The translations under genes were made by a program, and so were the position numbers. From contig NC_044029.1 in assembly GCF_900496995.4 (NCBI RefSeq), positions 16,306,001-16,370,000 on the forward strand: a stretch of DNA of 64,000 bases. Reading direction: 5' to 3'. The notes under the pieces were generated by a model that was not told where the DNA came from, ran no database searches, and saw only the letters and a list, made by a program, of their open reading frames with translations. The DNA is from Aquila chrysaetos chrysaetos. Taxonomy: Eukaryota > Chordata > Aves > Accipitriformes > Accipitridae. Below are positions 45,501 to 55,072 of the stretch, in pieces. How positions within the stretch are numbered: the first letter of the stretch is position 1; each line of letters starts with the position of its first letter.

Positions 45501-48500
45501 GCACAATTTCAGGTAAAGGCACAAAAACTGTAGAGACAGAGCACAGAAAAGGCATCAGCCAGAATACTGTACCCAATTCCAAACATGCTACTTCATGCTA
45601 TGCAACCTTTACAGAGACCCCCACAAAATAGTGAAAGACCGAGATATGCAAAAAAGATGAACTATTGAGGGAAAGAAAAATGAATTGGACTTGCTGAGCC
45701 TTAAGAGAAAAAGCTGAAGAGAGTTCTCAGGCAATAAAAAACCTGCAGTGAGAACGCAGGTCCTTGGTACAAGAAACAAGAGAGCAGCAAGTCTATATTG
45801 CATCAAGGAACAGTCAAATTGGACATCAGGAAAAGCTTTTTAAAGGAAAGGATGTAAAACACTGGAACATATTGGCTAGACTGCTGAATATCTGAAATTG
45901 GAGGTCTTAAAGACAAGTCAGAACATCTGTCAGTAAAAGCATTGGGGGGCTGAAGCAGAGGAATTAACTAATCACATTTCTGAACTATTAAGCAGTAACT
46001 CCCATCTGAGGTACAGGAGTGCTAAGGTGAGGTGCAGCGGTCGCACAGCAAGTGTAGCAAAGGAAAACAGGAAGGTAAGCAGCAACCACAAATCCCATTA
46101 CAAAAGAGGAGAACCACTAGACCAGATGACCTCTTACAGAGTAACTTATCTATCTTACTATGAAAGCATAGATACTGTTCTATGTATTAAGAACAGAAAA
46201 TCTCATTTGCCGGTATAAAACTGAACAGGACAACTGAGGGTTTTAAATTAGCTTTCTTACTTTTGGCCCAAATATACCTCAATTATTTAATTTTCTGTTC
46301 CTTGTAGAAAAGACTAAACAAATGGTTGTAACGAAACCACTTTTACAATCTTCTGAGATGAATTCATAGTAGACCAACTGGGAAAAAAAAAACCCTTTGC
46401 TAAAACCAAGTCCAGTACATAATCCATTTCCAAATGAACTAAGCTTACCTCCTACAAATACCCAGTTAATAAACTAAGTGTAACTGAAACAGCACTGTAT
46501 TCTAATGAAGCTCAAATGTAACAAACACATTTTTTTACCCTGCTTAACATTACTTACACTGCTGAATCCAAGTTTCCATGGCTCATTCTTTAGTATCTCA
46601 TCCAATTTTGTTAGCATCTTGTCTTGAAAAGGTACTTCCTCACCATCCATACCATTGTTTTCTTCGGTCTTTCTTTGCCAACACACCATATCCAACAGAC
46701 AGGAAAAATGGCGTGGCAGAAGAATCGGCAAGAACTCCAGTATCGTCGGAAAAGTCAGAGCTACCAATACCGCCTTCCCTGCAACTGTATGCACCATAAA
46801 CCAGGAAAGTTTTAAGCAATATACAAAGATATTTGTAAAGGCAATTTAAACTGACTCTGGCTTTTATCCTTCTGTCTCCCCTACATCCAAAACATTCCAA
46901 ATTTCTTTCAGTTTCTTATTCTTTTTAATCCTTTTCAAATTCTTTTAAAGTCCGTTTTCCCTGAACTGCCTTGGGAAAAAATAATGTAAACAGATGACAT
47001 AAAAACTGCAACTAAATGTACTCATTTGGAAAATATGTATTATGCACTTGGTTTAAACTGCACACTCAATAGCATTTTGTAGAAAGTCAGTTCAGACCTC
47101 ACCACATCTGCCTCTTACCTAAAGATAATTTTCATACAGATGTACAGAAGAACATTTAAAATCCAAAATAAGAAGAGAGGTTTCTAAATCTGTAGTATCA
47201 GATCAGTAGAGGAACTTAAGAAAACAGTGCTCTCCACTGGCTTTCTCAATGACCCCAAACTTAACCTACCACTTTCCCTGTTTGTATCAGTCTTGGGATC
47301 TACAAAAGGGGGATAATGAAAATGATTTGCTCTATACCTTGCTTTAAAAAACAAATTTCAGAAGAAAGTGGGACTTTAAGTTTTACCTCTTGGCCAGAAA
47401 AAAAAAAAAAGACGCAATTTTTAATTAAGTGTTAAGGAAACTCTGTAATTCCAAATATAAAACACCAGTTTTTCTCAGTTAAGTACTTTTTCTCATCACT
47501 GTCTTACCTACAGAAAGGCAAAGATAAAACCTTTTCCCTTTAAAGCAAGTACTTAATTTACACATGGAGAATCAACACACACTATTGCCACACAAAAATA
47601 TCATGAAGGCTTGAAGAACAAACTGCTCGAGCCCACAACAATTAATGACAACCAGAAAAAAATGTCAATAGTAATAGCAGCAACATGACCCACCAGGGAG
47701 GTGGGTTGTTGTTTCTATTGCCCAATGATAGAGAAAGAAGAAAACTTAATTTGTAGTAAAGTTATTTACGTTAGATATTAAGAAAAATCCACCAACTAGA
47801 AGAACAGTGAACAGGATACCTAGGCACTCTGTGCAATCTTCACACCTGAAGATTCATGAACATACTGGACAAGCCTCAATCAAAAGTGATCCATATATCC
47901 CATTAAAACTCACGCAGCGAACAAGATCTGAGTTGCTACCGCTATCGATTCCCATCCCTCTGTGGTCATGAAAAGATTTAAAGTCCACAAACAGGGGTTA
48001 AGAACTTTTCTACAATCACAAAAACAAAACCAAAAAGCCCCAAAGTCCATAAAATTGTGAAATTTTTCTTCTCCTTATACATGTGATCTGGAGTAAAGTC
48101 AGCTCAAGTCTAGCAGAAGCTCTGAACTCTCCTGTTAAGACACAATTTGACCTCCAAAATAGTCACCTCCACCTTTTGACCTGACACTGCCCAGTAAACC
48201 AGGTACCAGAAGACTTTGTCTGCTTGCACGTAACAGTAGGTAGACCCAAAGTGTCTGTACAGATTTATGCAAAATTTAGAAGACCTCCTCCAATTCAGAG
48301 CACTGAGTCCCCACAGCCCACAGGTGGCTCTGCACAGCACCAACCCAGGACTGCCTGTGTCCACATCAGGAACATGGTATAATGGAAACAGGTCATCGGA
48401 GCAAAACAAGAGAGCTAGTGCTGAAGACACATCTTGGATGTCTTGAATTTCTGTATTTCACTGTTTTGCTTCAGACCAGCCGTAGTCTGGTCCCACAGAC

Positions 48501-51132
48501 TGAATGCCCATTAGGGGTTGGAGTACCTTAGGTGTGCAACTGGGACACATCTTTTGGGTTTCATCCAGGAGGAATACGGTCAATACTCTTGGAGACTGCC
48601 TCACAGTGAGGACGAGAGGGATGTTTGCTTCAAAAGCACAGTCCAGATCCAACCTCTGACACTCACGTAGTCGCACCAACATAGCCCTCAACAGGATCCT
48701 CAGCAATCCTGAACTATCTCCATGTGGGGACACTCCAGTGTTCCCGCACTCTGCTCCCCAGCCATACCAATCTGCTGATAGGCAGGATTCGAATACACTT
48801 AGATAGCTTGTTTAGTGCAGCTGATTTGGACTATGCTGAGCTCATCTGCTCTTCCCCTGCACTACAAAGAAGCAGTTATACTATTTCTGAACACGTATTT
48901 GTCCTAAAAAGCCATACCACCATGTTTAAGCAGTGCTGAACCCATTTTTTAGTAAGCCTTGTTATATCTGAATAAACTATAGGAAGCCAGCACCAGTGTC
49001 TTTGCATCCCTAGCACAGACAATTCTACTTAGTAAGCCTACAGAATTCAGGAAAGTCCGTATGTGTTTCTAACTGTATGCCTATCTTTAATTGATCAGCT
49101 GTCCCACTGTCCTCAAATTTAAAAAAAAGAAGAATCTTTGCATATTCAAAATTCATTTGAATATACACTTCATATGAAGACATAGTGGCTTGAACACAGT
49201 ATCTGAGATAGAACTCATTAGCTTATAAAACAATCAAAATAGCACAAGATATACCTACATGATTTTGAAACATGGTAGAAGATGTCATAAGCGCTGGTGT
49301 CTCCTTGATTCTTCCCTGTCTGTAAGTGTGAAACTTGGAACTGTTTTAGTTTTTCTTCAAGATTTCTAAAACTCAGCATAGACCCCCTAGGAAGCCAAGT
49401 AAAAAACTTTTTGCTTAAATTCTCAGGAACAGCACATTCCTTAAGAAAGAGCGAAAAGACTTGTCGGTTGTTTTCTTCTATATCAGTCCGCAGAAAGTAT
49501 GATGGATATCCTTCCACAAGGTACGTCGACCCCATTTTTTCAGCTTTAACGTTAACTCTCCACCAAGGGTCAACCAATGGAAAACATCCAACTACTACAC
49601 GCTCCTTTTTAGAGTTGTCTTCTTGTATAACAACTGAATCATTAAAAACAAAACCATTGTTAATTGATAGTCATAAAGATTAAAAGTTTGGTCTGATTAA
49701 AAGAGTTTTGTTTGTTCAAAGCTTATTTTTGTCTTTTGTATAAGCCGCAGTAGTAAAAGTAAAGCAGGGCTTTTCATAAACTTCCTGATGCCAGTCCTTC
49801 CAGTAGTACTTAAAAACAAAAGCAAAACCAACCTCAAAAACAGGCACTAAAACTGCTTCTCTAAGTGTCAGAACTACAAAATTAAACTTGCAAATGAATA
49901 TTAAGCCAATTAAACACATTAGCATACAGTTTAATATCACACTATTTATGCCAAGTCAAGTTTGCTATTCAACTTTAAACAGTTTTGTCACGAAGTATTG
50001 CATCACGGTCCCTACGTTCTCTTCAGATACACTCGTATACCAAATACTTCCTGCAACTGAAACCACCAAAATTATAAGCAATTAATATAATAAACTCTTA
50101 ACGTTTTGTACGACCTGGTTTGCCTCCTCTTCGCCTCACAAAAATTAATACACCGTTCCTCAATCCATGACTGGGGACTAAATGCTACGACCAGAAGAAA
50201 GCGAGCACCTGCGTTTAGCAGGACCTCCTTCTCACCAAACCGGAGTACCAGCGGCTCTATTTATCCAACTTGCCTATTTTGCCCTTGTTACATAGCTCAG
50301 TTTAGCCATTTTAAAAACAATTTTCGGATAAAATATTCTTGCTAGGCAGAAGTGGCTCCAACGTCACCTGCTTTTCTGAGTAGAAAGTAGAGATTTTTAA
50401 TGCCGAGTATCAACGCTTTTACACCTCACAAAAGAAAAAAAAAGCATTTTTTTGTGTTTTAGTTCACTTGACTGTTAAAACTTTATGTTTTCTTACTGTT
50501 GCAACACTGCGGCCACACAAAAGCGCAAATTGCACTGCCCTTCCACCGTCGCCTCGGTAAGACTTATCCCCTGCTGCGCATCGTTTTCCCCTCCCTCGCC
50601 AGGAACGCGGGAGGCGGGAGTTTCGATTTCATCTCCTCCTGAAAACATTCCCGGCGGGCGGACGAGACCCTCCCGGCCCCGCCGGCCGGCCGGCAGAGAA
50701 CCCCACACGCCGGGACGTTGACAGCCGCCCCTCTCTCCACAAGCGCCCGCGCAGTTCGCGCGCCCTCCCCGCCGCCCCACCGCCCGCCAGGGCCGGGCCC
50801 GCCGCCGACACCCAGCACAGCCCGCGTCCCGCTCCCAGCCCAAAGCCGCCTCCGACGGAGGCGGCGGGCGGGGGAGGACGCCGGGGGCTGCCCGCCCGGC
50901 CCCGCTTCGCTCCCGCCGCCCCCTCACCGCCTCGACGCGGGGGCAGCGCGGCCGCCAGCTCCGGCCCGGAATCCTCCAGGAGCGTATCCTCCTCCACGTA
51001 CAGCTCCTCCTCGGCCTCCTCCTCGGTATCCGAGTCCGCCGCCCGCTGCGGAGGCGGCAGCGCCAGCCGCGGGGGCAGCAGCACCCCCCGCAACTCCACC
51101 ACCGACCCCCGCTGCGGGACGGACGCCGCCAT
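35203..51132 (-). CDS. HELB: HELB, DNA helicase B (thirteen coding exons, joined)
   Basis: Complement join 50928-51132, 49259-49633, 46558-46778, 44324-45199, 43119-43290, 42174-42315, 41030-41202, 39937-40021, 38414-38473, 37662-37866, 36583-36717, 35799-36245, 35203-35304. The sum is 3198 nt, 1065 residues plus stop, close to the mammalian length (about 1087), also with thirteen coding exons by recall. HELB is a nuclear superfamily 1B (RecD/Dda-like) 5'-3' DNA helicase that binds RPA-coated ssDNA, takes part in replication and limits end resection at double-strand breaks. Visible motifs: Walker [10 protein letters not shown] at about 472-480, an acidic RPA-binding segment at about 494-513, Walker B VLVVDEGS near 583-590, GDTRQLPS near 617, motif V HTFQGSE across the exon 11/12 junction (Q883/G884) and motif [11 protein letters not shown]. 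All catalytic motifs look intact. Confidence 0.97.
35305..35798 (-). other. HELB: HELB intron 12
   Basis: 494-bp intron with a near-consensus donor (GTAAGTAT). Reading through it adds only nine residues before a stop, giving an alternative C-terminus ending PNVCAL. Nothing else is seen. Confidence 0.85.
35799..36245 (-). CDS. HELB: HELB exon 12: motifs V/VI and C-terminal regulatory region
   Basis: 149 codons. It begins with GSE of motif V, continues with [20 protein letters not shown] and [12 protein letters not shown] (motif VI), then a long polar tail. The tail holds QQSPRKRQQ, a Ser-Pro-x-Lys CDK-type site beside a basic cluster. In human HELB a CDK site in this region controls nuclear export in S phase (family knowledge); that this site is the same one is inference. 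The donor is CCTCT|GTAAGT. Confidence 0.96.
36299..36320 (+). repeat. Poly-A tract (22 nt), HELB intron 11
   Basis: 22 A on the plus strand, read as U22 in the HELB transcript. It may add to the pyrimidine tract of the acceptor. Confidence 0.9.
36553..36580 (+). repeat. Poly-T tract (28 nt) at HELB splice donor
   Basis: 28 T on the plus strand. In the HELB transcript it is A28 directly after the GU of the donor of intron 11, so its length may vary without moving the splice site. Confidence 0.9.
36583..36717 (-). CDS. HELB: HELB exon 11: end of helicase core up to motif V
   Basis: 45 codons, phase 0 at both ends; the acceptor is CTTTAG and the donor CAG|GTAAAA. It encodes [20 protein letters not shown] and ends [15 protein letters not shown]. 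The [14 protein letters not shown] segment is a clear HELB signature and gives the first half of motif V. Confidence 0.96.
36718..37661 (-). other. HELB: HELB intron 10
   Basis: 944-bp intron. It contains the 68-bp tandem duplication at 36851-36990. The plus-strand frame at 37113-37574 shows no recognisable protein. Confidence 0.8.
36851..36990 (+). repeat. 68-bp tandem duplication in HELB intron 10
   Basis: Two copies of a unit starting AATAGTTTCAGAAGACACTA, period about 68 bp, with a short third start (AAATAGTTTCAC). The copies differ at only a few positions and by a short internal duplication of GTTTCA. Confidence 0.9.
37662..37866 (-). CDS. HELB: HELB exon 10
   Basis: 205 nt; the acceptor is GACCTAG and the donor AGGG|GTAAGT. 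It encodes [20 protein letters not shown], a variable acidic insert, then [13 protein letters not shown]. In RecD-like helicases this region is the SH3-like insertion before motif V (inference). The [10 protein letters not shown] and RLCNGxxFFIT blocks match mammalian HELB. Confidence 0.95.
37867..38413 (-). other. HELB: HELB intron 9
   Basis: 547-bp intron. Nothing else is seen. Confidence 0.85.
38414..38473 (-). CDS. HELB: HELB exon 9 (60 nt)
   Basis: Small exon; the acceptor is GATTTAG and the donor CCAG|GTAAGC. It encodes [19 protein letters not shown] plus split codons at both ends. Phase and the DCDLIN.CC.HY pattern match mammalian HELB. It is too short to stand out as an open frame. 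Confidence 0.93.
38474..39936 (-). other. HELB: HELB intron 8
   Basis: 1.46-kb intron. The minus-strand frame at 39431-39691 lies here but does not fit HELB splicing. Nothing else is recognised. Confidence 0.8.
39937..40021 (-). CDS. HELB: HELB exon 8 (85 nt)
   Basis: The acceptor is CCAAAACAG and the donor AGAAG|GTAATG. It encodes [20 protein letters not shown] and SQFIAFRR. The SQFIAFRR segment, continuing as KDCDLIN in exon 9, is a strong HELB signature. Phase is 1 in and 2 out. Confidence 0.93.
40022..41029 (-). other. HELB: HELB intron 7
   Basis: 1008-bp intron. Positions 40147-40225 are a low-complexity A/C tract (plus strand). Two telomere-like CCCTAACCCT units at about 40607-40617 are too few to be meaningful. 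Confidence 0.8.
40147..40225 (+). repeat. A/C-rich low-complexity tract
   Basis: About 80 bases made almost only of A and C (AACAACAACAAAAAAACAAA, CACCCACACCCCC and similar) in HELB intron 7. Confidence 0.85.
41030..41202 (-). CDS. HELB: HELB exon 7
   Basis: 173 nt. It encodes [20 protein letters not shown], an FIFITLP segment and CDHDFPF. The acceptor after GGTCAAG is chosen because the AG left by exon 6 plus A restores Arg and the mammalian order DNAxRIS. The CAG eight bases further in would break the frame. The donor is TTTG|GTAAAG. Confidence 0.92.
41203..42173 (-). other. HELB: HELB intron 6
   Basis: 971-bp intron. Nothing else is seen. Confidence 0.85.
42174..42315 (-). CDS. HELB: HELB exon 6: GDTRQLPS motif
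   Basis: 142 nt; the acceptor is TGTTTAG and the donor CAAG|GTGGGA. It encodes [20 protein letters not shown] and ends [14 protein letters not shown]. GDxRQLPS is the helicase motif III that senses the gamma-phosphate; NHRAE is the family's next conserved motif. Confidence 0.96.
42316..43118 (-). other. HELB: HELB intron 5
   Basis: 803-bp intron. Nothing else is seen. Confidence 0.85.
43119..43290 (-). CDS. HELB: HELB exon 5: Walker B
   Basis: 172 nt; the acceptor is TTTCTAG and the donor CTAG|GTAAGT. It encodes [20 protein letters not shown] and ends [17 protein letters not shown] is the Walker B / DE box that coordinates magnesium. The final G is completed by exon 6 to give GDTRQL. Confidence 0.96.
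43291..44323 (-). other. HELB: HELB intron 4
   Basis: 1033-bp intron with no other recognisable feature. Confidence 0.85.
44324..45199 (-). CDS. HELB: HELB exon 4: N-terminal core, Walker A and RPA-binding segment
   Basis: 292 codons, the largest exon, phase 0 at both ends. It starts [20 protein letters not shown] after TTTTTGGGGAG; the nearby CCGCAG acceptor would give an immediate in-frame stop. Toward the end it has [18 protein letters not shown] (Walker A), the acidic stretch [13 protein letters not shown] that corresponds to the helix through which human HELB binds RPA70N (family knowledge), and [18 protein letters not shown] (motif Ia). The middle (about 140-190 of the exon) is polar, low in conservation and likely disordered. 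The donor is CAG|GTAAGG. Confidence 0.97.
45200..46557 (-). other. HELB: HELB intron 3 with CR1 remnant
   Basis: 1.36-kb intron that is largely filled by a degraded CR1 copy (about 45560-46140) on the opposite strand. Confidence 0.8.
45560..46140 (+). mobile_element. Degraded CR1 LINE remnant
   Basis: The plus strand shows diverged CR1 landmarks in order: AAGAGAGCAGCAAGTCTATA, AAATTGGACATCAGGAAAAGC, ACACTGGAACATATTGGCTA, TTGGAGGTCTTAAAGACAAG and ACCAGATGACCTCTTACAG. It is antisense to HELB. Borders are approximate. Confidence 0.7.
46558..46778 (-). CDS. HELB: HELB exon 3
   Basis: 221 nt; the acceptor is AGTTGCAG and the donor AGCAGT|GTAAGT. It encodes [20 protein letters not shown] followed by PRHF, a variable part, and [14 protein letters not shown]. 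The FPxIxEFLPxLLPRHF and PWKLGFS blocks are typical of the HELB N-terminal domain. A second possible acceptor (GCATACAG, nine bases upstream) would add three residues in the same frame. Confidence 0.92.
46779..49258 (-). other. HELB: HELB intron 2
   Basis: 2.5-kb intron. A block at about 48080-48900 is richer in GC than its surroundings and may be an old, unrecognised transposable element. No exon is seen. Confidence 0.75.
49259..49633 (-). CDS. HELB: HELB exon 2: N-terminal domain
   Basis: 375 nt; the acceptor is TGATTCAG and the donor TCAT|GTAGGT. It encodes a charged start ([15 protein letters not shown]) and then [31 protein letters not shown] and [14 protein letters not shown]. The PWWRVxVK and GxPSYFL blocks define the HELB N-terminal region. 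The donor is chosen by phase; an overlapping GTATAT four bases later would shift the frame of exon 3. Confidence 0.92.
49634..50927 (-). other. HELB: HELB intron 1
   Basis: 1.29-kb intron, AT-rich over most of its length and GC-rich over its first 350 bases where the CpG island continues. No exon is seen. Confidence 0.8.
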
Positions 51133-51500
51133 GTCGGTGCCGGTGGCGATACCGATGCCGGTGCCGCGCCCTGCCCGCCCCACGTCCGGCCCTCCCACAG
51201 CCCGGCGCGGAAGAGACGCCGGGCCGGGTGAGGCGGTTCCCTCAGGGGCGGCGGGTCCTTGGTTGGCGTCGCCCGCTGGGCGCCGGGCGGGTGTCCGCGG
51301 CCTCTTCTCCTCCCGGCGGCGGCCGGGCGGCCTGAGGAGATGAGCTGGGGTGAGGTACCGGGTCACGCGCAGAACTGGCGCCTGTTGCACCGCGGGGCAG
51401 AGAATTGGTAATGGCGGTGTGACCTCTCGGGGGAGGAAGGAGCAGGCGCTGGAGGCGGGCAGGGCTGAGCCCTGACCCCCGGCTCTCGCCCCGCCATCGT
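50560..51500 (-). promoter_or_regulatory. HELB: HELB CpG-island promoter
   Basis: About 0.9 kb that is very rich in GC and CpG, covering the 5' flank, first exon and start of intron 1 of HELB. Many GGCGGG/CCCGCC Sp1-type boxes are present on both strands, and I see no TATA box. This is typical of a housekeeping-type promoter with dispersed start sites. The transcription start cannot be placed from sequence alone. Confidence 0.85.
50928..51132 (-). CDS. HELB: HELB exon 1 with start codon
   Basis: 68 codons plus one base; the donor is GGCG|GTGAGG. ATG at 51130-51132 has a good context (GACATGG). It encodes [20 protein letters not shown] and then an acidic stretch ([17 protein letters not shown]). 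The RGVLLPPR block aligns with the mammalian N-terminus, which supports this ATG. The same frame stays open upstream to about 51390, so a longer protein is not excluded. Confidence 0.9.
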
Positions 51501-51604
51501 TTGTACTCGTGCAGCGGTACCCTCCTGCAGAAATGGTGCATTTTTTAATACATGGGGGGATAATTCTGTGCCTTTACATGACCCCGATCACAAAACCATC
51601 CGAT

Positions 51605-51935
51605 CAAAACCTCTCTACAACTACCTGAAGGAGGTTGTAGTGAGGTGGATGCTGGTCTCTTCTGTCAGGTGGCTGGAGATAGGACGAGAGGAAATAGCCT
51701 CAAGTTGAGGCAAGGGAGATTTAGGTCAGATATTAGGAAAAATTTCTTTACTGAGAGGGTTGTCAGACATTGGAATAGGCTGCCCAGGGAAGCAGTTGAG
51801 TCACCATCCCTGGAGGTATTCAAAAAGCGCGTAGACGGGGTACTCCATAACATGGTTTAGTGGGCATGGATGATGGTTGGACTCGATGATCTTGAAGGTC
51901 TTTTCCAACCTAAATGATTCTATGATTCTATAAAT
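51605..51935 (+). mobile_element. CR1 LINE tail upstream of HELB
   Basis: About 330 bp with the CR1 3' signatures: CTCTACAACTACCTGAAGGA, TTAGGTCAGATATTAGGAAA, GGCTGCCCAGGGAAGCAGTT, TTGGACTCGATGATCTTGAA and the end TTCCAACCTAAATGATTCTA followed by another TGATTCTA octamer. It is less diverged than the other CR1 copies here. It begins about 470 bases upstream of the HELB ATG, just outside the CpG island. The frame at 51645-51860 belongs to the element. Confidence 0.93.
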
Positions 51936-54835
51936 CGTAAAATCAGATTTCCAATGTATCCTGTTGTATTTCACCCAGCTGCCCCCCAAAGTCATCTAAT
52001 ACTATGTGTAACTGGGAGATCGTTTTCCAGGAGGTCCTCGTTTAAAACCACCTGTACTTCCCTGTATTGTAGCCCAGGCAGTTCACAGAGCTGCTTAGTC
52101 TTCACTTCTGTTCAACACTGCAGATCTTTGCCTTTTCTGAAACTTTTATCAAACAGTAGTTTCATGTTTTCTTGCAGCTCATCAGTGAAAATACCAAGCC
52201 GTGTCACGGTTAGCATTGATCTCTCCTGAAGTCCACCAGAAAGCCTGCTATTTGGTGATGAAAGCAAGTGTTTCTAGGATCTATTTTAAACTAGTTTTCA
52301 CTGGTGAGTAGTTAGCAGGTTAATATTTGCCACATTGTTATGTAGCTCTGTTTTTTTTTTTTACAAAATGGCGCATACTTGTATTTCTGCATGTTCACCC
52401 CTATCAGCTAGTATATGTTTTCATCAAAGAATTAAATCAAGTTTATTTGATAAGGTTTATTTTCAAAAAAGAAAATGCATTTTGCTGACTCTTGTGTTTT
52501 CATTTGCCCCCTCTTTAATTTTTTAACTATTTTCTTCCAGTTTCTGCTTTGTTTTGCTTTGGACTGATGTCACACTAACTAAACTGGAGGCCACTGTGGA
52601 TGTCTTGCTGCCACTTCAGAGTACCAGCACGCAGGCTAAAGGAGAGGCAAAAGCAGTAGGTGCTGGTGCAAAGGCTGGTGGATTCTTCCATTTGAGATTA
52701 AGTAACTGAGTGGTTTTGCACTCCAGATGAAAGTAGAATGTAGAAATGCCCTATATTACACTAAATATAACATATTCAGTCTAGACACAGCAGCAGATAG
52801 TTTTCCCGGCTTCCGAGAAGCTGTCAGCAGCATAGGCATACCCTTCAAAACAGTAGCGAAAGTTGTTTGTACGTATGTTTAGAAAAAGTGATATCTAATA
52901 AAAGAGAGCAATACACAACATTTCCTTTTGGTCTAAGGTAAAAGAGACCCCATCCTTTTTCACATTGTTTCATGACTCCTTCCCATGCATGATGCAGGAG
53001 GCCCTCTGCCCACAGGACTAACCCACAAAGAACGGCCCCCTCTTCACCACCTTCCTCCTTAGAAAACTGAGGGGCCTTCAGCTCAATCACACCCAGGAGC
53101 ATGGACTCTCCCTGTGTCCTGGCGTGGTTCTCTGCCACTGCTGCACTTCTGGGAATACCTACATTACTGTGTCAGGTAATATCTGTAAAAAGACAGAGAC
53201 ATGTAAACGCAACTTTTACGATTTTTAAAACCAGCTGCAAGTCTCCTCCAAACCTAGAGTCTTGAAGTAGTTGTTTTCAGTTCTTGTGTGAGTTAACTTT
53301 AAATAATGGTATTCTTTCTCCACTTAATTCACAGACAATGAAATAACTCCTTTACATGGCAGGCCGAAAACACATGGCCTATAAAAGGGAGACAGTAGAG
53401 GGGACAGAGGCATTCATGTTAATTTAAAAAAATTTAAAGCATTAGCTTACTGAAGTGCTTAACGGTGTTATGCAGTGATACATTTGAATCAATGCTTTAA
53501 GATACTTTTTTCGTTGTGAAACAACATTTCACATTTAACTGTGTATTTGTGTAAGTGAAAAGGAATGTCTGAGTGCCCCCTTCGATTCTGAAAATACAAA
53601 TTTAATACCATATTCAGCAAGCCTGACTCTGGAATTTCCTTGTCTTTCTACGGTCCATACTGTACATGCTGATTCCTGTATGGTGTCTTCAATTTCCATT
53701 CCTCTTTGTCATTCAGTTAAGGAAATACTCTATTTTATAAAGACTGAGGAGCACATACTGAGGGTTAGATGCATCTTGATTACGAATGGCTTTCTGTGTG
53801 CCCAGCTTTAAATAGGTAAGCCTTGATTTTCAAAAATGTGACTATTTGCTGCTCAGGGGAAGTAAGATTGGTTTTCTAGAGCTAGGTGGTCAAGCACTGA
53901 GAATTAGAGGATCCTTTTGGAAATTTGGGACTAAATGATTTGTTCATCTCCACAGTGTAGCCAAGTTTAAGGTTCCCATCTGCTTGGTTCTCTTTCCTTC
54001 CCTTACTCAATACTGCTACCCATGCAGTTAGAGAATACAAGCTAAAGTAAATTTTCAGTTTTATGAAGTCAATGGTAAAATTGTTAACTCTAATACAAGA
54101 AAGATTCCATCCATGAAAGTCATATTATAAGAATGAAAAATATAAAAATAAATGAGCAGCTGTATAGATTTAGAAATTTACAACACATATGTACAAGAAA
54201 AGATTGTTCAGCATTAAAAAACAGATGAACACAAGGCCAGGAGATTAAGTCAAAAATTACTCTGTCATGAAGGTTTTAAATCATAGTTTGAAAAATACTT
54301 TGAAATCTTAGATCAGCTTTGGGGACTAGCTTTTTTTCCATCACATCTCACTTCAAATTCCACCCCAAAACCCAAGAATGTACAGTAAAAGGAAAACATG
54401 CTTTGACAACCCTATGTTTTACCTTCTAATGCACCGTAATATCACTGCCATGGTAATTCATGACTCTTAGAGTATAATCTGACATGACGCTAAAGAAGTT
54501 ATTACTCTTCCATCCGTGGGGAAAAAATCTGTTGATAAATTTGAACTCAATATCACTGCATTCAGTGGGAAAAAAATCCAAAGCCCTAAAAAGCAAATAG
54601 TCACAATGAAGAAGGAGAGATCATTTGCGCTGCCTCTTACTGCTTTGTGTCTTGACATGCAGTAGCAAGTTTTCACTTAATAAAAAGTATGCACATATAA
54701 ATCTCCATCCTTTAAATGGGTATTTGAAATCCTGCTCTGAAAACAATTTTCAGAACATTCTGGCATGTACAATTTATACATTGAAGGGTTATATTAATGC
54801 CAGCCTCCAGAATTAAATAAGACTTGCTACGTTTC

Positions 54836-55072
54836 TTAGTGTTGCCCCATGCCAGACATCCCCTTTAAAGGGATGACTAGCAGCTTGTCTTTGAATCTGA
54901 CTAAGACCAAGGGGGGATCCCCCAGTCTCAAATTCATTTGGATATTCATTGCTTCCTGATACTCTGCTGGGATTCGAGAGATTCCTGTCTGCCAAACTCC
55001 AAAAGTAACTCCGAGTTTGCCGTCCAGGAGCATCAACTGGAAGCCCTCAGAATGTGAAATTAGGTGAGGTAT
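54836..55072 (-). other. Exon-like open segment, unrecognised
   Basis: On the minus strand a pyrimidine-rich tract ends in GTGCTAG, followed by 78 open codons to a TAA (54836-54838). The predicted peptide includes FQLMLLDGKLGVTFG and WQTGISRIPAEYQ. A second minus frame is also open over most of the segment, ending at 54813 with SHPFKGDVWHGATLRN. No family is recognised. It may be a terminal exon, a pseudogene remnant or chance. Confidence 0.25.

Noticed and set aside
50718..51335. 205-aa plus-strand open frame opposite HELB exon 1
   Set aside because: Pro/Arg/Ala-rich shadow of a CpG island; stops are rare in such DNA, and the opposite strand has the recognisable HELB start.
51645..51860. 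71-aa plus-strand open frame upstream of HELB
   Set aside because: Part of the CR1 tail at 51605-51935.
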